Both the position numbers and the translations under genes were made by a program. From assembly GCA_964548225.1 (NCBI GenBank), contig CAZJQP010000005.1:51210-115209 (forward strand): DNA of 64,000 nt, written 5' to 3'. Positions 16,767-24,988 of the stretch are shown here, piece after piece (position 1 is the stretch's first letter; each line of letters opens with the position of its first letter). The DNA is from CALMEH01 sp964548225. Lineage in GTDB: Bacteria > Acidobacteriota > Blastocatellia > Pyrinomonadales > Pyrinomonadaceae. Below the pieces are notes generated by a model. It saw only the letters and a list, made by a program, of their open reading frames with translations. It had not been told where the DNA came from and made no database searches.

Positions 16767-18065
16767 ATGATTTTTTTACGAAGCAATAATTTTACTTTAG
16801 CGTTAGTTTTTCTGTTAATTTTCGCGGCTTTTGCTAACGCTCAAACTGCGGTTGAAATGCGCGAGAGCGTGAAATTTGAACGTCAAGCCGTCGAATTTTA
16901 TAAGGCGAAAGATTACGCGAAATTTCTTGAAAACATTAAGCAAGCAAGCGATTTAAGACCGAATCACGCGAGGCTTCTTTATAATTTGGCGGTTGCTTAC
17001 ACGCTGAACGGCAAAGCGGACGAGGCTTTGACGGTTTTGGAAAGGCTTGCCGCAATGGACTTGTTTTTTGTTGTCGAAAAAACGGAAGATTTCAAATCCT
17101 TGTTCGATTTGGAACGGTTTAAGACGATTCAAAATGAATTCACGCTCAACGGAAAAGCTGTTAACGCAAGCGAAAAGGCTTTTACAATTCCAAACAAAGA
17201 CTTGATTACCGAAGGAATTGCTTACGATTCTGCAACAAAACGATTTTTTGTGAGCAGTATTCATCGGCGCAAAATTATTTCGATTGATGAAAACGGCAAA
17301 GTTTCGGATTTTTCTTTGGAAACCGATGGTTTGTGGAGCGTTTCGGGAATGCGCGTTGATGAAAAACGCAAAATTCTTTGGGTTACGACGACCGCGTTTC
17401 CGCAGATGCAAGGTTTTCAGAAATCGGATGACGGCAAATCGGGCGTTTTCAAATACGATTTGCGAAGCGGAAAACTTGTTCAAAAATATCTTTTGTCGAA
17501 CGAAACGGCAAAACACGCGCTCGGCGATCTGATAATTGCGAAAAACGGCGATGTTTTCGCATCCGACAGCGTTTCGCCGAATATTTATCGAATTTCAAAC
17601 GGCAAAGATGAACTCGAAATTTTCCTGACGAGCGATAATTTCGCGTCTTTGCAAGGTTTGGCGTTTTCGCCGGACGAAAAAACGCTTTTCGTTGCCGATT
17701 ATTCAAAAGGCGTTTTCAAAATTTCGATGACGGACAAAAAAGTTTCGCAAATCTCGGTTGATAAAAACACAAATCCAATCGGCATTGACGGAATTTATTT
17801 TCACAAAGGCAATCTGATTGCGATTCAAAACGGTTTTCGCCCGCATCGTGTCGCCAGATTTTTTCTGAACAAAGATTTCAGCGCAATCACGAAAAGCGAA
17901 ACACTCGAAGCCAATCACGCCGATTTTAACGAACCAACCTTGGGCGTAAAAGTCGGCAACGATTTTTACTACATCGCCAACAGCCAATGGGCTTTGGTTG
18001 GAGAAGACGGCAAATTAGCTGAAGATAAACTAAAAGAACCCGTAATTTTACGGTTGAAATTATAA
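16767..18065 (+). CDS. Secreted protein with TPR-like N-terminus and SMP-30-like beta-propeller
   Basis: A 432-residue exported protein. The signal peptide (about 1-25, ending FANAQ) is followed by TPR-like helices (residues 30-110, with YNLAVAYTLNGKADEALTVL). A beta-propeller follows with repeated blade motifs such as GIAYDSATKRFFVSS, GMRVDEKRKILWVT and GLAFSPDEKTLFVADY. This resembles the SMP-30/gluconolactonase/strictosidine-synthase-like propellers. Enzyme activity is not certain. A GGGAG ribosome binding site precedes the ATG. It lies within the NAD-salvage group and ends 5 nt before the NADAR gene. Confidence 0.8.
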   Translation: MIFLRSNNFTLALVFLLIFAAFANAQTAVEMRESVKFERQAVEFYKAKDYAKFLENIKQASDLRPNHARLLYNLAVAYTLNGKADEALTVLERLAAMDLFFVVEKTEDFKSLFDLERFKTIQNEFTLNGKAVNASEKAFTIPNKDLITEGIAYDSATKRFFVSSIHRRKIISIDENGKVSDFSLETDGLWSVSGMRVDEKRKILWVTTTAFPQMQGFQKSDDGKSGVFKYDLRSGKLVQKYLLSNETAKHALGDLIIAKNGDVFASDSVSPNIYRISNGKDELEIFLTSDNFASLQGLAFSPDEKTLFVADYSKGVFKISMTDKKVSQISVDKNTNPIGIDGIYFHKGNLIAIQNGFRPHRVARFFLNKDFSAITKSETLEANHADFNEPTLGVKVGNDFYYIANSQWALVGEDGKLAEDKLKEPVILRLKL

Positions 18066-18070
18066 AAAAT

Positions 18071-18523
18071 ATGAGCGAGAGAAAAGTAATCAATTTTTAT
18101 TTAACGAATGGCGAATACGGATGTTTTTCAAATTTTTCGCGCCATCATATTTTCTTGAAAGATAAGGTTTGGAAAACGAGCGAACATTATTTTCAGGCGC
18201 AAAAATTTGAAGGAACTAAGTTTGAAGAACAAGTCAGACTCGCGCCAACACCAAAGGAAGCGGCAAATCTTGGCAGAAATCGCAAATTTCCGTTTCGGAA
18301 AGATTGGGAAGAAGTGAAAGACGACATTATGCGCGAAGCTCTGCGGGCAAAATTTACTCAAAACAAAGATTTGAAGCAAATTTTGCTCGAAACGGGCGAT
18401 GCTGAATTAGTTGAACATACCGCCAACGACAATTATTGGGGCGACGGCGGCGACGGAAGCGGAAAAAATATGCTCGGAAAACTTTTAATGGAAGTTCGGG
18501 AAGAACTAAAAAAAGAGGAATAA
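18071..18523 (+). CDS. NADAR-domain protein (YbiA-like N-glycosidase family)
   Basis: A 150-residue NADAR protein. The signature NGEYGCFSNFS near the N-terminus, WKTSEHYFQAQKF, then GRNRKFPFRKDWEEVKDDIM and NDNYWGDGGDGSGKNMLGKLL match the family well. NADAR proteins act on N-glycosidic bonds of ADP-ribose-type compounds: riboflavin-pathway intermediates for YbiA, ADP-ribosylated guanine in DarT1-linked NADAR. Its place between an NMN adenylyltransferase-Nudix gene and a NAMPT gene supports a role in NAD/ADP-ribose turnover. No DarT toxin is visible. It starts 5 nt after the preceding gene. Confidence 0.9.
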   Translation: MSERKVINFYLTNGEYGCFSNFSRHHIFLKDKVWKTSEHYFQAQKFEGTKFEEQVRLAPTPKEAANLGRNRKFPFRKDWEEVKDDIMREALRAKFTQNKDLKQILLETGDAELVEHTANDNYWGDGGDGSGKNMLGKLLMEVREELKKEE

Positions 18524-18548
18524 TTGAAATTTTGGAATAAAGAAAACA

Positions 18549-18580
18549 AATCCAAAATCCAAAATCTAAAATCCAAAATC
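18549..18580. repeat. AATCCAA heptamer array (4.5 units)
   Basis: Units AATCCAA, AATCCAA, AATCTAA, AATCCAA and a partial unit lie in the 104-bp gap before the NAMPT gene. It is the same word, on the same strand, as the array before truB at 4410-4440. Confidence 0.85.
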
Positions 18581-18627
18581 GAATTAGGTTTTCAGGGAGA
18601 AAGCCGAAAATAGGAGAATAAAATAAA

Positions 18628-20019
18628 ATGTTTGAAATAAATAGAATAATTGACACGGATTCGTATAAAGCGAGTCATTTTCTGCAATATCCGCCGAAGA
18701 CGGAGTTTGTGCATTCGTATCTCGAATCGCGTGGTAGCGAACGGGATTGGAAACATACCGTTTTTTTCGGGTTGCAGTATCTTTTGAAGCGTTATTTTTT
18801 AGAAAATTTTACGCAAACGATGGTCGAAGAAGCGCGTGAAATAATCACCGCTCACGGCTTGCCTTTTAATTATGAGGGTTGGACAAGTCTTATCAAAAAA
18901 CACGGCGGAAAAATGCCTCTGCGGGTTCGTGCGGTGGCAGAAGGTTCGGTTGTGCCGTTGCGAAATGTGATGATGACCGTTGAAAACACGGACGCGGAAT
19001 TTTATTGGCTGACGAGTTGGTTTGAATCGCAACTGATGCGGATTTGGTATCCTTGCACGGTGGCGACGCAAAGCTGGCACATCAAACGTGATGTTTATAA
19101 ATTTTTGCAAGAAACGGCGGACGATGCCGATGCGGAAATTGCTTTTAAGGTTCACGACTTCGGCAGTCGCGGCGTTTCTTCGCAGGAAACGGCGGCGATT
19201 GGCGGCGCGGCGCATCTCGTTAATTTTATGGGAACGGATACGATGTCCGCGCTTTTGATTCACCGCGAATTTTATAATTCACCGATGGCTGGTTTTTCGA
19301 TTCCGGCGGCTGAACATTCGACAATTACGAGTTGGGGACGCGAAAACGAGGCAGAAGCGTATCGCAATATGTTGAAACAATTTGCGAAGCCAAACTCTTT
19401 AGTTGCAGTAGTTTCGGATTCGTGGAATATTTACGAAGCGGTCGAAAAAATCTGGGGTGAGCAATTAAAACAGGAAGTCATTGATTCGGGCGCAACGATT
19501 GTCATTCGTCCCGATTCGGGCGAACCGATTGAAGTTGTTTCAAAAGTCGCGCAGATTTTGGGCGAAAAATTCGGCACGACAACGAATTCAAAAGGCTATA
19601 AAGTCTTAAAAAACGTCCGCATCATCCAAGGCGACGGCGTGAACGAGCAATCAATACATCAGATTTTAGAAAAATTAAAATCGCAAGGCTTCAGCGCGTC
19701 AAACATCGCTTTCGGCATCGGCGGCGCGTTGCTGCAAAAGATTGACCGCGACACTTTGAAATTCGCCTACAAATGCTCGGCAATCGTCGCCGACGGCAAA
19801 CTTATCGAAGTTTATAAACAACCGATCACCGACAGCGGCAAAAACAGCAAAAAAGGACGGCTCGATTTAATCAAAGACGACGCTGGCGAATATCAAACCG
19901 TCAAACTCGAATCCGCCGACCAACGCAAAGCCGAAAATTCCCAAATGCGAACCATTTTTGAAAACGGCGAAATGCTCATTGACGATAATCTGGAAGAAAT
20001 TCGAAGTAGGGCAATTTAA
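18628..20019 (+). CDS. nadV: Nicotinamide phosphoribosyltransferase (NAMPT/NadV)
   Basis: NAMPT makes NMN from nicotinamide and PRPP. The 463-residue protein matches the family in length and motifs: DTDSYKASHF at the N-terminus, FKVHDFGSRG with the substrate-binding Asp, AAEHSTITSWG with the catalytic His230, VVSDSWNIY, IRPDSGEP, and GIGGALLQKIDRDTLKFAYK. With the NadM-Nudix protein it gives a complete two-step route from nicotinamide to NAD. A strong intrinsic terminator follows at 20048-20084. Confidence 0.94.
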   Translation: MFEINRIIDTDSYKASHFLQYPPKTEFVHSYLESRGSERDWKHTVFFGLQYLLKRYFLENFTQTMVEEAREIITAHGLPFNYEGWTSLIKKHGGKMPLRVRAVAEGSVVPLRNVMMTVENTDAEFYWLTSWFESQLMRIWYPCTVATQSWHIKRDVYKFLQETADDADAEIAFKVHDFGSRGVSSQETAAIGGAAHLVNFMGTDTMSALLIHREFYNSPMAGFSIPAAEHSTITSWGRENEAEAYRNMLKQFAKPNSLVAVVSDSWNIYEAVEKIWGEQLKQEVIDSGATIVIRPDSGEPIEVVSKVAQILGEKFGTTTNSKGYKVLKNVRIIQGDGVNEQSIHQILEKLKSQGFSASNIAFGIGGALLQKIDRDTLKFAYKCSAIVADGKLIEVYKQPITDSGKNSKKGRLDLIKDDAGEYQTVKLESADQRKAENSQMRTIFENGEMLIDDNLEEIRSRAI

Positions 20020-20047
20020 TCTAAATTTATTAAATTGCAATTTGAGG

Positions 20048-20084
20048 AAAAAATGTCATCCATTATTTTTGGATGACATTTTTT
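20048..20084 (+). terminator. Intrinsic terminator after nadV
   Basis: AAAAAATGTCATCCA (20048-20062) pairs perfectly with TGGATGACATTTTTT (20070-20084) around a 7-nt loop and ends in a T-run continuing to 20085. It is a textbook hairpin-plus-U-tract and could act on both strands because of the A-run on the left. Confidence 0.85.
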
Positions 20085-20133
20085 TCTTATCAAATGTCCT
20101 ACAATTATATTAACTACCTATTTTCTTTATTAT

Positions 20134-20331
20134 TCATACAGTTATGTTTTGTTGCACGAAAAATGGGGATTTCTGATTTCGATTGAAGAGTAGTAAGAAT
20201 TTTCTTTTCCTACTGTTTCTCCAAAGGTAAATTCTATCTTCCGTAAACCTATGCTCCTTAATGATATAACCGAAAATTTTTGGCAAATTTATGATAAGAA
20301 GGACTAAGAAAATTATCACAAAATATTCCAT
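20134..20331 (-). CDS. Small membrane protein (65 aa)
   Basis: A 65-residue protein with one N-terminal hydrophobic helix (residues 2-20, MEYFVIIFLVLLIINLPKIF) and a basic C-terminal part. It has no family match that I recognise. The reason to call it is the ribosome binding site: AAAGGAGG lies about 7 nt before the ATG, among the best in this window, where many genes have none. It lies 21 nt downstream of dnaN on the same strand, so it may be cotranscribed. Confidence 0.55.
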   Translation of the reverse strand: MEYFVIIFLVLLIINLPKIFGYIIKEHRFTEDRIYLWRNSRKRKFLLLFNRNQKSPFFVQQNITV

Positions 20332-20352
20332 TTTCTTTCCTCCTTTTTTTCG

Positions 20353-21534
20353 TCATATTCTTAACGGCATGACGATATATTTGTAGTTGTAATTCGTGTC
20401 GCCGGCGATGTTCATCATCGTTTGGGCGTTGCCGTTTTTGAACTCGAAGGCGATGCGTTGACGGTTTGATGATTCTTTGACTTTGACTTTTTCGCCATCA
20501 GTTTCGTTTTCGGTTACGGATTCGGCTTCTTTTGCAGTAACGACGCTCAAAAATTCTTGCAAATACTGCGAATTGAAACCAACTTGGACTTCTTCGCCCG
20601 TGTAATCCGCGACGACTGATTCGTTTGCTTCGCCTTCTTCCGAACTTTGTGCGCCGATTTCGATTTCGCCGGATTTGATGGTTAATTTTACCGAGCGTGT
20701 GCGTTCATCAGCCATTAATGAAACGCGGCGAATCGCCGATTTCATTTCTTCTAAATCGAAAGTCGCAACTTTGTCGTTGTCTTTCGGAATAACCATTTCG
20801 TAATTCGGAAAATTTCCTGAAAGTTTGCGTGTGATAAGAAGTCGCCCGTCAACTTCAAAATAGATGTGATTCGGGTCTTCGCCGAAACTGACATCGCTTT
20901 TTGCGTCGCGCGAGATTTTTACGAGTTCCATCAGAGCTTTTTTCGGAATCAGTGCGTCCATCGTTTCCGCCGGCGCGTTTTCGCCTAAATTTCTATCAAT
21001 ATAAGCCAAACGATGTCCGTCGGTCGTAACCATTTTCGCCATTCCGCCGTCAACGATAAACTTTGCGCCCGAAAGCGTAAAGCGCGATTGCTCATTCGTT
21101 ATTGCAAAAGCTGTGTGTTGAATAAAATGATTGAAGATTTCCGCCGAGAGTTTCATTGGCGCAGATTTGAAAGAGGGAACTTCAGGGAAATTATCTTTTG
21201 AAACGCCTGCCAAACGAAATTTCGATTTGCCGCAGGTCATTTTTACCCAATCGTTTTCTTCCTTCGTAAAATGCACGTCGCCGTTTTCCAACAACCGAAC
21301 AATGTCGAAAAGTTTCCGTGCCTGTATGCACATCGCGCCCGATTGTTTGATGTCCGCTTCCGCTTCGCAACGAATCGTTACGTCTAAATCCGTCCCGACA
21401 ATCCGAATCGTGTTTTCACCAACCGATTCAATTAAAATATTCGACAAAACGGGAATAGTTGATTTCTTTTCAACAATCCCTTGCACAAATCCGAGTTCAT
21501 CTTTTAATGTGCCTTGCTTAATTACAAATTCCAT
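20353..21534 (-). CDS. dnaN: DNA polymerase III beta subunit (sliding clamp)
   Basis: The beta clamp encircles DNA and tethers the replicative polymerase. The 393-residue protein has the three-domain clamp pattern: MEFVIKQGTLKDEL at the N-terminus, IPVLSNILIE in domain 1, FTLSGAKFIVDGGMAKMVTTDGHRLAY in domain 2 and the C-terminal YKYIVMPLRI. An AGGAG motif sits 8 nt before the ATG. A Glu-rich loop around residue 345 is somewhat longer than in E. coli. dnaN lies downstream of dnaA in the usual order, but a small lipoprotein gene and a DnaA-box cluster intervene. Confidence 0.96.
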   Translation of the reverse strand: MEFVIKQGTLKDELGFVQGIVEKKSTIPVLSNILIESVGENTIRIVGTDLDVTIRCEAEADIKQSGAMCIQARKLFDIVRLLENGDVHFTKEENDWVKMTCGKSKFRLAGVSKDNFPEVPSFKSAPMKLSAEIFNHFIQHTAFAITNEQSRFTLSGAKFIVDGGMAKMVTTDGHRLAYIDRNLGENAPAETMDALIPKKALMELVKISRDAKSDVSFGEDPNHIYFEVDGRLLITRKLSGNFPNYEMVIPKDNDKVATFDLEEMKSAIRRVSLMADERTRSVKLTIKSGEIEIGAQSSEEGEANESVVADYTGEEVQVGFNSQYLQEFLSVVTAKEAESVTENETDGEKVKVKESSNRQRIAFEFKNGNAQTMMNIAGDTNYNYKYIVMPLRI

Positions 21535-21647
21535 TCTATTGCTCCTAATTGTTTGATACGAGTATGTTTTTTATTTTAGGCGGTATTTTCTTTTTAGACA
21601 ATTTCGATTTTTCAATTTTTCTCCGTCGCTGAAAGCGATATAAAAAC

Positions 21648-22061
21648 TCAAAACTTCTTATCCATTAGTTGCCAATTTCCGTCTTCGCCTTTTTTAAATA
21701 CAAAACCATAACCTTTTCCTTCTCTATAAAAACCGCTTCCTTCAAAATGCGAAGCGCGAATAATTCCAAATGTGTTTTTTTCTCTTTCTACGTCATAACG
21801 AAAAGTTTCCCAAATTTCTCTTACTTCCTTTTTAAGTTCTTCCAAATTTTCAATGGAAATATCTGTTTCGTAATTCATAACCAAAGCAGTTTCTCCGTTT
21901 TGAAAATTCATTCCGCCGATGTTGTTAATTTTAATTTCTTTTCCCGAGGGCAATTTCGTTTTTTGAGAAGACTTGATTTCGTTTGAATTATTATTTTTGC
22001 TCTCGGAACAGCCGAAACAAATTAAAGACAAAATGAATATTATTGCGAGTTTCGTTTTCAT
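21648..22061 (-). CDS. Hypothetical lipoprotein between dnaA and dnaN
   Basis: A 137-residue protein with a clear lipoprotein signal (lipobox ICFGC, Cys18) followed by a Ser/Asn-rich linker. The C-terminal domain is a mixed alpha/beta region with repeated aromatic residues (GSGFYREGKGYGFVFKK). No family is recognised. Its position between dnaA and dnaN is unusual, since these two are normally adjacent. Its base composition is more AT-rich than dnaN, so it may be an insertion into the operon. Function is unknown. Confidence 0.65.
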   Translation of the reverse strand: MKTKLAIIFILSLICFGCSESKNNNSNEIKSSQKTKLPSGKEIKINNIGGMNFQNGETALVMNYETDISIENLEELKKEVREIWETFRYDVEREKNTFGIIRASHFEGSGFYREGKGYGFVFKKGEDGNWQLMDKKF

Positions 22062-22167
22062 CTTTTCTATGAATTATACCTCAAGTTTTACTTTCAAAAT
22101 TCGCCGCTTTTTACTTCTTCTATTTATTTTAAAAACAGTATATTTAAATAGTATTAGTAGTAGTGCC

Positions 22168-22404
22168 TGTGGAAAAGTGGAAAAGCCACTTTATTGAAGA
22201 AATAGTTAAACTTACACGCCCACAGTCGCTGTGGAAAACTTGTGGAAAACTTGCTTGTCTGTGGAAAAAATTGACAACACGACACCTTTTTCCACAGTTT
22301 CCACAGGCACATTTTTCCTCAGCCTGTGGAAAAGTGGAAAACTTTGTTTAAGTATTGTATCTAAACAGAATACTTAAATTTTATAATCCGTTATATGTGG
22401 AAAC
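22168..22404. promoter_or_regulatory. DnaA-box cluster downstream of dnaA (candidate oriC part)
   Basis: At least six copies of TGTGGAAAA or its complement TTTTCCACA occur at 22168-22176, 22230-22238, 22241-22249, 22260-22268, 22288-22296 (opposite strand) and 22325-22333. Variants occur at 22297-22305 and 22396-22404. The word differs from the classical DnaA box TTATCCACA at one position. The cluster lies in the 375-bp gap directly downstream of dnaA, a standard place for oriC, and contains no gene. Confidence 0.75.
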
Positions 22405-22436
22405 TTTCCACTGAAACTTTTCGTGAAATTTCCTAA

Positions 22437-23885
22437 CTAACTGCAAAGATTATCAATTAGCTCGCTGACAATCCTGTGGAAATTTCTATCGTCTTTAATT
22501 ACCGATTCAATCTTTTCAACCGAGTGCATCACGGTCGTGTGATGTTTGCCGCCAAACTCGCGTCCGATTTCGGGAAAGCTGTGTTTTGTTAACCTTTTGC
22601 ACAAATACATTGCCACTTGTCGCGGCACGGCAATTTGGCGCGAATTGTTTTTCGATTTGATTTCTTCAATCGTCAATTTGTAATGCGACGCGACCATTTT
22701 CGCAATGCGTTCCATCGTCAGATTTTCCGGTTGGTCGCTGTCAACGATATTTTTCATCGCGTCTTGCGCCAACATTTTTGAAATCGGAATGCCTCGTAAA
22801 CTGGAAATCGCCACAAGCCGCACGAGCGAACCTTCGAGTTCGCGGATGTTACTGCGAACTTTACTCGCAATAAAAAACGCAATTTCGTCGGGTAAATTTA
22901 CGCCGTCCAAATCCGCTTTTCTTTTTAAAATCGCAACTTTTGTTTCCAAATCCGGCGGTTCGATGTCAGCAATCAAGCCCCATTCAAAGCGCGAATGCAA
23001 TCTTTCTTCTAATGTTGGAATTTCACGCGGCGGACAATCCGAAGTAATCACGATTTGCTTTTGGTCATTATGAAGCGCGTTAAATGTATGGAAAAATTCT
23101 TCCTGCGTCCGCTCTTTTCCAGCCATAAATTGCACGTCGTCCATCAGTAAAACGTCAATCGAACGATATTTGTCGCGGAAAGTCTGCGTTTTATCGTAAC
23201 GAATCGCGTTAATCAATTCGTTCATAAATTTTTCGGCAGAAATATATGCAACTCTTAAATGACGATTTCTTTCCTTAATCGCGTGTCCGGCGGCGTGCAT
23301 CAGATGCGTTTTGCCAAGCCCGACACCGCCGTAAATATACATTGGGTTATAAGTTTTGCCCGGCGATTCGGCAACGGCAAGCGCGGCGGCGTGAGCAAAT
23401 TGATTGCACGAACCGACAACAAATGTGCCGAATGTGTATTTCGGATTAAGCGAATTTTCAATCGGTTCGATGTCAACAAAGTTTGTCGGATTCGTTTTTG
23501 CGGGAATTTCGGTTTTCGGTTTATCGGCAAAGTTCACGCCGTTTGTTGGGAACGGGTTCGGATTGATACGATTTTTCTCGAACAAAAATTCGACTTCTTC
23601 GTCGAAGTCTTCGTCGCTTAAATCGGTTTCTTCAATCTCCCAATCGAGTCGGTAATTTGAAAGATTCAACTCTTTCAAAGTTTGTGTAATGACTTCGGAA
23701 TAATATGTATTTACCCAATCTTTATTTACCTGACTGGCGCGAAGATGCAGAATTTTGTCCTGTTCATCGCAACCGTCAAATTGAATCGAGCGAAACCACG
23801 CATCGAAAATTTGTTTATTCAGACGCTTTTCTACCGATTGCAAAATATTATTCCAAACCGTTCTATTTTCCGACGAAACTTCCAT
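22437..23885 (-). CDS. dnaA: Chromosomal replication initiator DnaA
   Basis: DnaA binds DnaA boxes and opens the origin. From the ATG at 23885 the protein is 482 residues. Domain I includes WNNILQSVEKRLNKQIFDAWF. A variable linker (about 85-145) precedes the AAA+ domain with NPKYTFGTFVVGSCNQFAHAA, the Walker A GGVGLGKTH (186-194) and LLMDDVQF. The C-terminal DnaA-box binding helix-turn-helix has GREFGGKHHTTVMHSVEKI. The start is supported by GGGAG about 10 nt upstream. DnaA-box-like clusters flank the gene on both sides, suggesting an autoregulated bipartite origin. Confidence 0.96.
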   Translation of the reverse strand: MEVSSENRTVWNNILQSVEKRLNKQIFDAWFRSIQFDGCDEQDKILHLRASQVNKDWVNTYYSEVITQTLKELNLSNYRLDWEIEETDLSDEDFDEEVEFLFEKNRINPNPFPTNGVNFADKPKTEIPAKTNPTNFVDIEPIENSLNPKYTFGTFVVGSCNQFAHAAALAVAESPGKTYNPMYIYGGVGLGKTHLMHAAGHAIKERNRHLRVAYISAEKFMNELINAIRYDKTQTFRDKYRSIDVLLMDDVQFMAGKERTQEEFFHTFNALHNDQKQIVITSDCPPREIPTLEERLHSRFEWGLIADIEPPDLETKVAILKRKADLDGVNLPDEIAFFIASKVRSNIRELEGSLVRLVAISSLRGIPISKMLAQDAMKNIVDSDQPENLTMERIAKMVASHYKLTIEEIKSKNNSRQIAVPRQVAMYLCKRLTKHSFPEIGREFGGKHHTTVMHSVEKIESVIKDDRNFHRIVSELIDNLCS

Positions 23886-24051
23886 TTGTTTCTCTCCCGA
23901 CCGAAATTTTGTTAAATCTTTAATAAAACTTTTAAGCAAAAATCTATGTTTTCGTAATTTATAAAAATACCTCCGAAATTCGTTTAGCAATTTCCGACAA
24001 GTCTTTCTATTTTGGTTACTTTAGCGAGTTTTGCGTGTCCTTGAAATAAAG

Positions 24052-24206
24052 TTTTCCACAAAGTTTTCCACAGGCTTGTGGAAAGTTGCTTAAAAGTTAA
24101 TGTAAAACTTTAAGTCTAATATTATCAATAACTTACAAGAAATTATATTAAGGAAACGGTTCACAGAGTAACAAAAAAAAAGCCGAATTGCAAGCAAATA
24201 TCCACA
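24052..24206. promoter_or_regulatory. DnaA-box cluster and AT-rich region upstream of dnaA (candidate oriC part)
   Basis: TTTTCCACA occurs at 24052-24060 and 24064-24072, an inverted TGTGGAAAG at 24077-24085 and ATATCCACA at 24198-24206. Between them, 24086-24180 is strongly AT-rich (runs such as AATATTATCAATAAC) and could be the unwinding element. With the downstream cluster this gives a two-part origin around dnaA. It may also regulate the dnaA promoter. The whole gap 23886-24325 contains no other supportable gene. Confidence 0.65.
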
Positions 24207-24325
24207 GATGAGGAAAATTTTTTCACGAAGTATGTAAAGTCTTTTTTTGACAGCTATTTGGCAGAATTTACGAAAGTGTTTTATAGTCAAAACAGCTTGA
24301 TTCAAGCACGTTATATCAAAGGAAA

Positions 24326-24769
24326 ATGCCAAAAAAAAGAAAAAAGAAAAAAAATATTATTGCCGAACTGCCAAAGATGAATTTATTTGCCGAAAAGATT
24401 AAAGAACTTTCCGCAGGTTTATTTTACATCAGTGAAACGGACGCGGAGATTTTGCCTTTTGAAGGCACACAGGCGGAAAAGGTTACACGGGAAAATATTT
24501 TGATTCAAACAAACAATTTGTCTGACGCGCCGGTCGAGGAAAGAGATTTTGCAGAAATCTTTGCGCGTCTGACCACCATTCAAGAATGGTTCGGCGAAGA
24601 AGAAAAAGCGATTGCTGAAAAGTTTTCTGCACTTCAAACGTTTTTACAGGAGAATTTAAGAGATATAAAAGTTTTCAAGATCGGCAAAATCCAAATAGAC
24701 ATCTACTTCGTTGGACTCGATTCGGAAAATTATCTGAAAGGAATCAAAACCAAAGCCGTCGAAACTTAA
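24326..24769 (+). CDS. Nuclease A inhibitor-like (NuiA) family protein
   Basis: A 147-residue protein resembling NuiA, the inhibitor of the sugar-nonspecific nuclease NucA in Anabaena. Matching features are GLFYISETDAEILPFE near the N-terminus, the DAPVEERDFAEIF segment, the conserved WFGEEEKAIAEKF block, then LRDIKVFKIGKIQIDIYFVG and the C-terminal KTKAVET. A Lys-rich stretch (KKRKKKK) at the very N-terminus is extra. No NucA-type nuclease gene is visible in the window, so its partner is unknown. It is transcribed away from dnaA. Confidence 0.8.
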   Translation: MPKKRKKKKNIIAELPKMNLFAEKIKELSAGLFYISETDAEILPFEGTQAEKVTRENILIQTNNLSDAPVEERDFAEIFARLTTIQEWFGEEEKAIAEKFSALQTFLQENLRDIKVFKIGKIQIDIYFVGLDSENYLKGIKTKAVET

Positions 24770-24988
24770 AAAATTTATTGTGCCTTTTTGATTGTCGCTC
24801 TCAAACTGTCGGACGAATATCCATCAATTTCAAGGTGATTTGGATTTTGTCGTGGCGTAAGGTTTGACAAGAATTATAAATGACTGAAATTTTCTCTACC
24901 TTTTCCAATCCTTCGATTGATTTGAAAAAACATTTGGCTTTTTTAGAAAATCAATTTACGCCCGAAATCATCTTCAAAATATAATTAT

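Noticed and set aside
24880..24984. Short plus-strand ORF (34 aa, MTEIFSTFSNPS...) between the NuiA-like gene and truA
   Set aside because: Too short, with no ribosome binding site and no family. It may be a remnant but there is nothing to show it.
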